A stretch of 5,223 nt of DNA from Bifidobacteriaceae bacterium (GCA_031261885.1 JAISIU010000187.1:1-5223), one strand, 5' to 3'; shown: positions 1-5,223, counted from the first letter of the stretch. The notes: generated by a model from the letters alone, not told the origin. Numbers and translations are program-made.

Positions 1-789
1 GATCTTCTTGCCCCAGCCCTCGGCGTCGCGGGACAGGATCATGCCGGAGCGCGGCCCGCCGATGGTCTTGTGGATCGTGGTCGTGACGACGTCCGCGTAG
101 GGGACGGGGCTCGGGTGCAACCCGGCGGCCACGAGGCCCGCGAAGTGGGCCATGTCGACCCACAGCGTGGCGCCGACCTCGTCGGCGATCTCGCGGAAGG
201 CCTTGAAGTCGAGCTGGCGAGGATAGGCGGACCAGCCGGCGATCAGCACCTTGGGCCGGAACTCGAGCGCGACGCGGCGCACCTCCTCCGGGTCGATGCG
301 GAAGGTCTCGGGGTTCACGCCGTAGGAGGCGACGTTGTAGAGCTTGCCGGAGAAGTTGATCTTCATGCCGTGCGTGAGGTGCCCGCCCTGGTCGAGCCGG
401 AGCCCTAGCAGCTTTTCGCCCGGCTTCATCATCGCGGCCAGCGCGGAGGCGTTGGCCTGGGCGCCGGAGTGCGGCTGGACGTTCGCGAAGGCCGCGCCGA
501 ACAGGTCCTTGGCGCGCTGGATGGCGAGGCGTTCGGCGATGTCGACCTGCTCGCAGCCGCCGTAGTAGCGCCGGCCGGGGTAGCCCTCGGCGTACTTGTT
601 GGTGAGCACCGAGCCCTGGGCCTGCAGCACGGCCCTCGGGACGAAGTTCTCCGAGGCGATCATCTCAAGCATGGAGCGTTGCCGCTGCTGTTCGCCGGCC
701 AGAACGGCGGCGATCTCGGGATCGATCTCGGAGAGAGGCGCCGTCATAAGGGCAGCCGGGTCGTCGGGAATCACGGGTTGATCCGTCAA
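1..789 (-). CDS. glyA: Serine hydroxymethyltransferase, N-terminal 263 residues (cut by the left window edge)
   Basis: This PLP enzyme of the cytosol converts serine plus tetrahydrofolate to glycine plus 5,10-methylene-THF. The sequence shows the family signatures in order: EMIASEN near residue 44, TNKYAEGYPGRRYYGG, QPHSGAQAN, HLTHG, INFSGKLYN, AGWSAYPRQLDF, VDMAHFAGLVAAG and, near the edge, TTTIHKTIGGPRSG. Its lysine (residue 241) is the expected PLP Schiff-base residue. The family is usually about 420-430 residues, so roughly the last 160 lie outside the window. I chose the TTG start at 789 because GGAAGGA lies six bases upstream. Alternatives in the same frame are GTG at 774 and ATG at 747; the ATG lacks a Shine-Dalgarno sequence but gives an N-terminus closest to family length (lysine 227, against 229 in E. 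coli). Oddity: the residue before His-Lys is Ile where most relatives have Thr. The wording is Streptomyces-like. Family identity is very secure; only the start is open. Confidence 0.97.
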   Translation of the reverse strand, partial: MTDQPVIPDDPAALMTAPLSEIDPEIAAVLAGEQQRQRSMLEMIASENFVPRAVLQAQGSVLTNKYAEGYPGRRYYGGCEQVDIAERLAIQRAKDLFGAAFANVQPHSGAQANASALAAMMKPGEKLLGLRLDQGGHLTHGMKINFSGKLYNVASYGVNPETFRIDPEEVRRVALEFRPKVLIAGWSAYPRQLDFKAFREIADEVGATLWVDMAHFAGLVAAGLHPSPVPYADVVTTTIHKTIGGPRSGMILSRDAEGWGKKI

Positions 790-795
790 AACGAG

Positions 796-802
796 TCCTT
801 CC
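796..802 (-). promoter_or_regulatory. Ribosome binding site deciding the glyA start
   Basis: On the minus strand the bases read GGAAGGA and end six bases before a TTG codon at 789, which is in frame with glyA. No comparable purine run precedes the ATG at 747 or the GTG at 774. The site therefore favours a TTG start and a 14-residue N-terminal extension beginning MTDQPVIPDD. Confidence 0.6.
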
Positions 803-849
803 AAAAGGAACGTGGCCGGGGCTTGGCCGCCGGCGCTTTGCGCGCGTAA

Positions 850-855
850 AGTCTA
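850..855 (-). promoter_or_regulatory. Weak candidate -10 hexamer for glyA
   Basis: The minus strand reads TAGACT, which fits the TAnnnT pattern of housekeeping actinobacterial promoters. It sits in the only less GC-rich patch of the gap. No TTGAC-like -35 is found 16-18 bases upstream, so the call rests on one hexamer and position alone. Confidence 0.2.
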
Positions 856-890
856 TGCCTTTCGTGGTGCGGGCAGGCCCGGCCCGGCCG

Positions 891-975
891 CCGATGCCGG
901 CCCTCGCCACCCGAGTTCACCAACAGGTGAGCGTCGCAGTCGCCGCAGCCACCGTGCCCGATGTCGGCCCTCGCC
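891..975 (+). repeat. Pair of 18-bp direct repeats (891-908 and 958-975)
   Basis: The sequence ccgatgYcggccctcgcc occurs twice, 67 bases apart, with 17 of 18 bases identical. The left copy overlaps the start of the 41-bp element at 901. The right copy lies just after the protease stop codon in the direction of transcription. It suggests a local duplication or slippage in the glyA upstream region. No function is proposed. Confidence 0.6.
901..941 (-). repeat. 41-bp direct repeat, copy 1 (upstream of glyA)
   Basis: This copy matches 4963-5003 at 40 of 41 positions, in the same orientation. On the minus strand it contains two adjacent inverted repeats: TCACC-TGTT-GGTGA, then CTCG-GGTGG-CGAG. 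The only difference from the other copy (A at 922, G at 4984) falls in the four-base spacer of the first dyad, so both arms are kept. It lies about 112 bases upstream of the glyA TTG. It could be a DNA operator, a small structured leader RNA, or a footprint of an insertion or duplication. I do not recognise it as a known riboswitch. Confidence 0.85.
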
Positions 976-998
976 TTTTGGGAGCAGGACTCGGCGGT

Positions 999-3900
999 TC
1001 ACCGTCCGACTTTACGGGTGGTCGCCTTGCGGACGACGGTCGCGTAACCGGGCCTCGTCCCGGTGACGGCGACCCTGATGTGGTGGCCCTGATCAGCCTT
1101 GGTCAGGACGTACCGGGTCGCGGCCCGGCCGGCTTTGACGAGGCGGCCGTCGCGGTACCACCGGAAGACGAATTTCGTGTGGCGGGTCCACGTGCCGGGT
1201 TTGACCGTGAGGCCGGCCCCGACGCTGACCTTGCCCTGGATGATGGGAGCGGCGGTCTTCGCGACCTTGGCCGTGGTGGCGCTTGTCAGCACCTCGCTCT
1301 CACCGAGCCCGGTGGCGCGGATCTCCACCCGCAGCCGCTTGCCGACATCGGTCTTGCGCAGTTTGTAGGTGGCGCGGTTCGCGCCGGCCACGGGCGTGGC
1401 GCCCCGGTACCACTGATACGTCACGCGAACGCCGGCCACGAGTGTCACGGCGGGGGCCGCGACGGCGCTGCCGGCCGCGAGCGTTCCGGTGATGCCGTTC
1501 GTCCCGATCAGCTGCGGCAGCAGGGCCGGTCCCCCGGCGGGACCGGTCGCCACAGGAATAGTCGCGATCGGTGCGGCCGGCGCCGCCGCGGTCGTCGTCA
1601 CGGTGGTCGTTATGACCGGGCCGGGCACAGTGGTCGTCACCGTCGGGCCAGGCACCGTCGTGACCACCGTCGGGCCCGGCACCGTGGTCCGCACCACAGG
1701 CCCCGGCACAGTTGTCCTTACCGTCGGCCCCGGCACCGTGGTTCTAACGGTCGGACCAGGCACCGTCGTGACCACCGTCGGGCCCGGCACAGTCGTCACC
1801 TCCGTCGGACCAGGCACGGTCGTCCTGATTGTCGGGCCCGGCACAGTCGTCACCACCGTCGGACCAGGCACGGTCGTTCGCACCACGGGCCCCGGCACAG
1901 TCGTCGTCACTGTCGGTCCCGGCACCGTGGTTCTAACGATCGGGCCAGGAACCGTTGTCACCACCGTCGGGCCGGGCACGGTCGTCACGACCGTCGGACC
2001 AGGCACCGTCGTCCGAACCACGGGCCCCGGCACGGTCGTCACCACCGTCGGACCAGGCACCGTCGTCACCACCGTCGGACCCGGCACAGTGGTCCTAACG
2101 GTCGGGCCGGGCACCGTCGTCACCACCGTCGGTCCCGGCACCGGCACGGTGGTCGTTTCCGTATGCGTCACGGTCGGTGTCACGCTGGGCTCCGCCGTAA
2201 TGGTCTTCGTCACCGTGACGGCTGGTGCCGGGGTACCCGTATCCTCAGTGATCTTCACGGAGACGCTCGTTGCTCCCGCTTTGATCGAAACGCTCCCGAC
2301 GCGTTGAGCGTCCGTGTCCGGATTGGCCTGCGCGCGAACCACCACGGTGTCGCCCTCGTTCCCAACCCCCGGCGCCACATCCAACCAAGAGTCCCCCGTC
2401 GAAGCGGCCCAGGTCAGTCCTCCCGTTCCTGTTACCCTGATCGGCACCATTCCGCCTGCGCCACCAACCGAAACGGCAGCCGGCGAGACCACCAGCTGAG
2501 GCGACGAATCGCTTGAATCGCCCACCTGTGACACATTCACCGTCGCCGTCGCACCGTCCTCGGCAACCACGTTAACTACACCGTATCGGGCCGACGCACT
2601 AGTATTAGCGGGAGCAGTGATCGTCATCCCGGTCCACCCGGCCATCGTCACTAACGTTGTACCCATCGTGAGCCAATTGCTAATTTGCCATTTTTCAATA
2701 CTGACATTACTGCAGTAGCTTACAACGATCACCCCGCCTTCATGAGGAAATGTAATGCTGGTAGCATCCAAGGCAATATCCGGGGCCGGTTCAGCACCCT
2801 GCGTGACATCAATTGCAATCGTCTTGTCACCCGCCGTAATACTTATCGTGGCAGTCCGCGCAACATGCGTTTTATTGTAGTTCACCCGCGCCGCAAGAGC
2901 TTGACCAGACGAATGCGTTATGGATGCCTTATCACCGTTTATCGTCACAACCGATTGGTCTGTGGTCGTTGCGGTGTACTCATCCTGATTCGTGGTCACG
3001 GCGAAAGACTTCAGGTCTCCCCGGTAATCGACGCTGACCGCCCCCGGAGTCACATTCAATGTAGCTGGCGCTGGTTTACGACTTACACGAACCGTGGCCA
3101 CGTCGCCACCAGTGCTGACCACGTCAACGTCAACATATCCGCCAGATGTTTCGTAATGGTCCCCCGTCACCATTGGGATGCCCGCCTCCGGGTAGTAGAC
3201 CGAAAAGAGCCCCCATTGGATTAAAGTAGTGTAGTAATTCTCGTCAAGTCGCATAATGGCGATACCGGTTCCGAAGATCCAGCCTTTACGATATTCAACG
3301 ACGATGGTGTCCGTTGAGTCCGGGTCGTTGATCGCGATGGCCTGCAGCGTGTTTGGGTTCGTCGATGTATCACTCAGGTTGTACTCGGTCGGCTGTACGG
3401 TGCCGTCAAGCGCCACTTCCTTCGATCCAGGGGTCAGCAGGCCGAGTTGGATTTTCCTGGCGGCTGAGATGTGTTTGTTCAACATAGCGCTACCCATGAC
3501 GTCGCTCACATCGCCGTACTCAATCGTGCCGCAATCCGACTTGTTGTTGTCACTCCAGTCAGTCCGATCGCTGCTCGCATTCTGACATGTCTGCGCGCGC
3601 GAATGGTTGAGACCAAAGTTGTGGCCGAGTTCGTGTGCCAGAGTCGTCGCCCAATATGCTGGGCTCTTCGATACGTCTGCCCATACAGACATGTCTCCGC
3701 CACCGGCCAGACCGGAGGAACCGATGGACCCACGGCCGACAACACTCGAGCCGGTGTTCTCGTCGCACGTCGAATCATCGGGATAGATCACAAGCAAATG
3801 GCGATGCTCACTGTTGACCCTGTACCAGTTCGAGGGCGAGGATGTGGTGTTGCCGAGGGCGGCGCCTGCCGCGTCCCAGACTGTCCACGAGGTGCTGCCG

Positions 3901-4700
3901 TCGCTCGAACAGGCATTCTCGTTGATTACGCGTTTAATCGGTGTTGACTTGTCATAGTTAATCGTAAATTCGGGGTGGCCGGTTTCCGTGCGGTAGAAGG
4001 CCTGGGTCTGATCGATCATGGAGTAAATCTCCGAGTCGGAAACCACGGATGGGTCGAGCTCCGCTTGGTTCAGCCCCATAACGATGAGGTCGAACGTATG
4101 GTTAAAGGCGCCGTCACCCGGCGCGGGGAGGTCAGCGGCGGCGCTCTGGGCTTGGATGTCCTTGAGCCGGACGGGACTGTCGCCCGCCAGCGTGCGGTCC
4201 AGCAGCGCCTGGCCGATCCCGCTGTCGGCCGGGACGGAAGCGGTGCCGTCACTCGCGGCGCTGGCCCACCGGCCGACCGCTTGCCGCTCCACGGCGTCGA
4301 GACGGCGCGCCACGGCCTGCGGCACCACGACGGTGGCTTTGGCGTGGACGCCCGGGCTCAGCGTCGCCGCGGCCTTGCGGTCGGTCACTGGGATGTCGGT
4401 GCCGTCATCGGTGTGGATCGAGACGGATTCGGTATCCGGCGCCTGCCTCTGGCTGGAACCAGTGTCCGCCGCGACCACCTCGACGGTGCCGGCCACGGGG
4501 ATCGTGACCTTGGGCGCGGCCGTACCGGTTTGGCCCGCGGACGTGTTGGCGGCCGCCGAGCCACCGGCCGGCTGCGCCTCGACCGTGGCGACGGACGGCG
4601 CGACGGAGACGGCGACCGCACCGGCGACGGCCAGTACGGCCGCCGTGGCGGCCGCGACCAGTGCGGGCATGGGACGTGCGGCATGGATGGGACGAGTCAT
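999..4700 (-). CDS. Secreted M11 (gametolysin)-like zinc metalloprotease with BACON-like domains, Pro-Thr repeat stalk and Ig-like C-terminus
   Basis: Likely an extracellular, zinc-dependent protease of 1233 residues; the substrate is unknown. With start ATG 4700: signal peptide 1-42 (Arg-containing n-region, Ala/Val-rich core, probable cleavage after VEA); propeptide about 43-198; catalytic domain about 199-540 with HELGHNFGLNH at 356-366 (zinc ligands His356, His360, His366, catalytic Glu357) and a Met-turn YGDVSDVMGS with Met402, a combination typical of gametolysin-type metzincins. Four catalytic-domain cysteines could form two disulfides. Three BACON-like beta-sandwiches follow (about 546-636, 642-727, 736-818), then twenty PGPTVVTTV-type repeats (855-1034) and two Ig-like repeats with WYRG/WYRD motifs (Trp1097, Trp1181). 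There is no LPXTG anchor or C-terminal membrane helix. The start is not fixed: GTG 4709, GTG 4715 and ATG 4760 are in frame, and none has a strong ribosome binding site. GC is much lower in the middle than at the ends, and two TTA codons occur. Protease class is secure, exact family less so. Confidence 0.93.
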   Translation of the reverse strand: MTRPIHAARPMPALVAAATAAVLAVAGAVAVSVAPSVATVEAQPAGGSAAANTSAGQTGTAAPKVTIPVAGTVEVVAADTGSSQRQAPDTESVSIHTDDGTDIPVTDRKAAATLSPGVHAKATVVVPQAVARRLDAVERQAVGRWASAASDGTASVPADSGIGQALLDRTLAGDSPVRLKDIQAQSAAADLPAPGDGAFNHTFDLIVMGLNQAELDPSVVSDSEIYSMIDQTQAFYRTETGHPEFTINYDKSTPIKRVINENACSSDGSTSWTVWDAAGAALGNTTSSPSNWYRVNSEHRHLLVIYPDDSTCDENTGSSVVGRGSIGSSGLAGGGDMSVWADVSKSPAYWATTLAHELGHNFGLNHSRAQTCQNASSDRTDWSDNNKSDCGTIEYGDVSDVMGSAMLNKHISAARKIQLGLLTPGSKEVALDGTVQPTEYNLSDTSTNPNTLQAIAINDPDSTDTIVVEYRKGWIFGTGIAIMRLDENYYTTLIQWGLFSVYYPEAGIPMVTGDHYETSGGYVDVDVVSTGGDVATVRVSRKPAPATLNVTPGAVSVDYRGDLKSFAVTTNQDEYTATTTDQSVVTINGDKASITHSSGQALAARVNYNKTHVARTATISITAGDKTIAIDVTQGAEPAPDIALDATSITFPHEGGVIVVSYCSNVSIEKWQISNWLTMGTTLVTMAGWTGMTITAPANTSASARYGVVNVVAEDGATATVNVSQVGDSSDSSPQLVVSPAAVSVGGAGGMVPIRVTGTGGLTWAASTGDSWLDVAPGVGNEGDTVVVRAQANPDTDAQRVGSVSIKAGATSVSVKITEDTGTPAPAVTVTKTITAEPSVTPTVTHTETTTVPVPGPTVVTTVPGPTVRTTVPGPTVVTTVPGPTVVTTVPGPVVRTTVPGPTVVTTVPGPTVVTTVPGPIVRTTVPGPTVTTTVPGPVVRTTVPGPTVVTTVPGPTIRTTVPGPTEVTTVPGPTVVTTVPGPTVRTTVPGPTVRTTVPGPVVRTTVPGPTVVTTVPGPTVTTTVPGPVITTTVTTTAAAPAAPIATIPVATGPAGGPALLPQLIGTNGITGTLAAGSAVAAPAVTLVAGVRVTYQWYRGATPVAGANRATYKLRKTDVGKRLRVEIRATGLGESEVLTSATTAKVAKTAAPIIQGKVSVGAGLTVKPGTWTRHTKFVFRWYRDGRLVKAGRAATRYVLTKADQGHHIRVAVTGTRPGYATVVRKATTRKVGR
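1599..2138 (-). repeat. Twenty 27-bp tandem repeats coding the PGPTVVTTV stalk
   Basis: Exactly 540 bp encode twenty uninterrupted 9-residue units. All keep PGP at positions 1-3 and end in TTV. Position 4 is Thr, Val or Ile, and positions 5-6 are mostly VV or VR, with VT, IR, EV and VI variants. Units with Arg occur at irregular intervals. The tract joins the BACON-like domains to the C-terminal Ig-like repeats and probably forms an extended, Thr-rich stalk, open to O-mannosylation if the host has that pathway. At DNA level it is a minisatellite, so copy number may vary between strains and assemblies may collapse it. Confidence 0.97.
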
Positions 4701-4962
4701 GGCGCTCACAATCACTGTGTTCTTGTCTCGGTGAGCGCTGGGCAGCGGGCAACGATGCACGGTTTGCGGCCGTCTCGGCGCTCGGCCGCCGGCACGGGAG
4801 GGTCACCCGGCGCGGCGTGAAGGGCACCCACGCTAACACGGGCTTTCACCCTGGCGGCCCCCACAGTTTCCGTCCGGGAGGCGACTCGCCGGCTCCCACC
4901 AGCCGCTTAAGCCCTTAGCGATTCCACACCACGGCGACCGGCCACCAAACCGAACCGCCCAC
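4701..4962 (-). promoter_or_regulatory. Protease 5' leader with inverted repeats; no gene seen
   Basis: No convincing coding sequence is present. Three inverted repeats are visible. Arms gcgctcac 4702-4709 and gtgagcgc 4731-4738 touch the translation start and could mask it. Arms gcggccg 4766-4772 and cggccgc 4783-4789 have a 10-base loop. Arms gggag 4876-4880 and ctccc 4893-4897 have a nested ggcga/tcgcc pair. Promoter candidates are weak: TGTTAGCGT (4830-4838), which resembles an extended -10, and TTTGGT with TGGAAT at 17-base spacing (hexamers near 4943-4948 and 4920-4925). Neither is convincing alone. There is no strong Shine-Dalgarno before any possible start. Confidence 0.35.
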
Positions 4963-5003
4963 CCCTCGCCACCCGAGTTCACCGACAGGTGAGCGTCGCA
5001 GTC
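4963..5003 (-). repeat. 41-bp direct repeat, copy 2 (upstream of the protease gene)
   Basis: Copy 2 of the element at 901-941, same orientation, one substitution. It lies about 260 bases upstream of the protease start and 34 bases beyond the stop of the doubtful upstream frame. Together the copies bracket the protease gene, 4062 bp apart. Sequence similarity stops sharply at both ends of the 41 bp, so this is a discrete element and not a long duplication. Confidence 0.85.
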
Positions 5004-5110
5004 CGACGGGTCGCGACGGCATCGTCGGCAGGTCCGTCAACCGGCGGCGAGCCGCGCGCGCAGCGTGGACAGCGCGTAGAGCGGCAGCGCCAGCAGCCCG
5101 TCGCATCAGA

Positions 5111-5198
5111 CCAAAGTATGCGCGGATTTTTGGCTTCTGTGCCAAAAGTCTGCGCATACTTTTGGCTTTGGTGCCATTTTTCTGCGCATACTTTTGGC
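5111..5198. repeat. AT-rich block of about 2.7 tandem 32-bp repeats
   Basis: The units are 5112-5143, 5144-5175 and a partial third from 5176 to 5198. Units 1 and 2 agree at 25 of 32 bases. Units 2 and 3 share an identical 18-mer, tctgcgcatacttttggc, at 5149-5166 and 5181-5198, offset by exactly 32. The period is not a multiple of three, so successive units fall in different frames and the block is unlikely to have evolved as protein. It is much more AT-rich than its surroundings. The variable part between identical cores is only 14 bases, which excludes a CRISPR array. It may be a DNA-binding array, a minisatellite, or a mobile-element remnant. Confidence 0.85.
5128..5166. repeat. Nested palindromes within the 32-bp repeat block
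   Basis: Bases 5141-5166 form a 26-bp near-palindrome: gccaaaagt and acttttggc as 9-base arms around a tgcgca core, broken only by one mismatched pair. The left arm can alternatively pair with ttttggc at 5128-5134 across a six-base loop. The arms could serve as an operator or form competing hairpins. No T-run follows on either strand, so a classic intrinsic terminator is not supported, although the hairpins could slow transcription leaving the upstream gene. Confidence 0.6.
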
Positions 5199-5223
5199 AC
5201 ACAGCTCGCTGACCAGCGCAAAC

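Larger units (their letters stand above)
790..998 (-). other. Gap between the protease gene and glyA: no gene, no clear terminator
   Basis: These 209 bases hold no convincing reading frame. They contain the glyA ribosome binding site (796-802), one copy of the 41-bp element (901-941) and a local 18-bp duplication (891-908 and 958-975). I see no hairpin followed by a T-run on the minus strand, so read-through from the protease gene into glyA cannot be excluded. The best -10-like hexamer is TAGACT (minus strand, 850-855), about 60 bases before the TTG start, but no matching -35 hexamer is evident. If that promoter is real, the 41-bp element lies just upstream of it and would act as DNA rather than RNA. 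Confidence 0.5.
5037..5223 (-). pseudogene. Possible C-terminal end of an upstream gene, interrupted by the 32-bp repeats
   Basis: On the minus strand one frame reads FALVSEL from the window edge (5222), passes through the tandem repeat block, stops at TGA 5106-5108, and continues in the same frame as 22 codons, CDGLLALPLYALSTLRARLAAG, to a TGA at 5037-5039. Both flanking parts look like GC-rich actinobacterial coding sequence, while the repeat block between them does not. One reading is that three 32-bp units (96 bp, a multiple of three) entered the 3' end of a gene and brought a stop. The other is that the frames agree by chance. No family can be named from so few residues. Confidence 0.3.

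Noticed and set aside
790..998. Intrinsic terminator between the protease gene and glyA
   Set aside because: GC-rich inverted repeats exist, but none is followed by a T-run on the minus strand, so no terminator can be supported.
901..1003. PHO-box-like GTTCACC sequences at 915-921 and 997-1003
   Set aside because: PhoP boxes in actinomycetes are 11-bp direct repeats placed in tandem. Here the two are 82 bp apart, and one is part of an inverted dyad while the other overlaps a stop codon.
855..2516. Long plus-strand open frames across the protease 3' half (855-2516 and 1489-2307)
   Set aside because: They are antisense to a gene with clear domains. The first is Arg/His-rich and low in complexity, and the second mirrors the PGPTVVTTV repeats. 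Neither shows a recognisable domain, and both arise from high GC and repeat symmetry.
4714..4849. Short upstream peptide frame (GTG near 4849 to TGA near 4714) in the protease leader
   Set aside because: There is no spaced ribosome binding site, no recognisable sequence, and the frame is of a length expected by chance in GC-rich DNA.
4740..4930. c-di-AMP (ydaO-type) riboswitch in the protease leader
   Set aside because: Fragments such as GGGTGAAAGCCC resemble part of the motif, but the conserved 3' segment (CAGCTAACC and its closing partner) is absent and the spacing is wrong. An Infernal search with RF00379 would settle it.
5111..5198. CRISPR-like repeat array
   Set aside because: The identical core is 18 bp, the intervening stretch is only 14 bp and partly conserved, there are fewer than three units and no cas gene is present.
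4915..5202. Minus-strand open frames of 80-95 residues through the tandem repeats and into the leader
   Set aside because: They cross the 32-bp repeats in changing phase, have unlike composition on the two sides, and run through the 41-bp element. They look like chance frames.

Overview
The window looks like chromosomal DNA from a GC-rich actinomycete (Actinomycetota). The serine hydroxymethyltransferase at the left edge is closely actinobacterial in wording. The coding DNA on both sides of the centre uses almost only G/C-ending codons, and the large gene has the long Ala-rich signal peptide, Pro/Thr stalk and Ig-like tail typical of secreted actinobacterial proteins. I cannot name the species.

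Layout: all recognisable genes lie on the minus strand and so read right to left. From the right edge there is (1) a doubtful, possibly broken C-terminal gene end mixed with an AT-rich block of about 2.7 tandem 32-bp repeats (5037-5223); (2) a roughly 340-bp leader containing a 41-bp element (4963-5003) and several inverted repeats; (3) one large gene (999-4700) for a secreted, gametolysin/M11-like zinc metalloprotease with three BACON-like domains, a stalk of exactly twenty 9-residue repeats, and two Ig-like C-terminal repeats; (4) a 209-bp gap with a second, 40/41 identical copy of the 41-bp element (901-941) and an 18-bp local duplication; (5) the N-terminal 263 codons of glyA, running off the left edge.

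glyA is a core one-carbon metabolism gene and the protease is an extracellular enzyme, so I see no pathway linking them. What stands out is the arrangement. The protease gene is bracketed by the two 41-bp direct repeats, its catalytic and BACON region is far lower in GC than its two ends, and it has two TTA leucine codons. This fits an accessory gene inserted next to glyA, or a mosaic gene assembled from parts of different origin, but no integrase, transposase or tRNA is visible to supply a mechanism.

The least explained elements are the 41-bp repeat pair, which contains a TCACC-N4-GGTGA dyad, and the 32-bp tandem array. The array's spacing is close to three helical turns, as in a row of protein-binding sites. 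No CRISPR array, rRNA, tRNA or recognisable insertion sequence was found.
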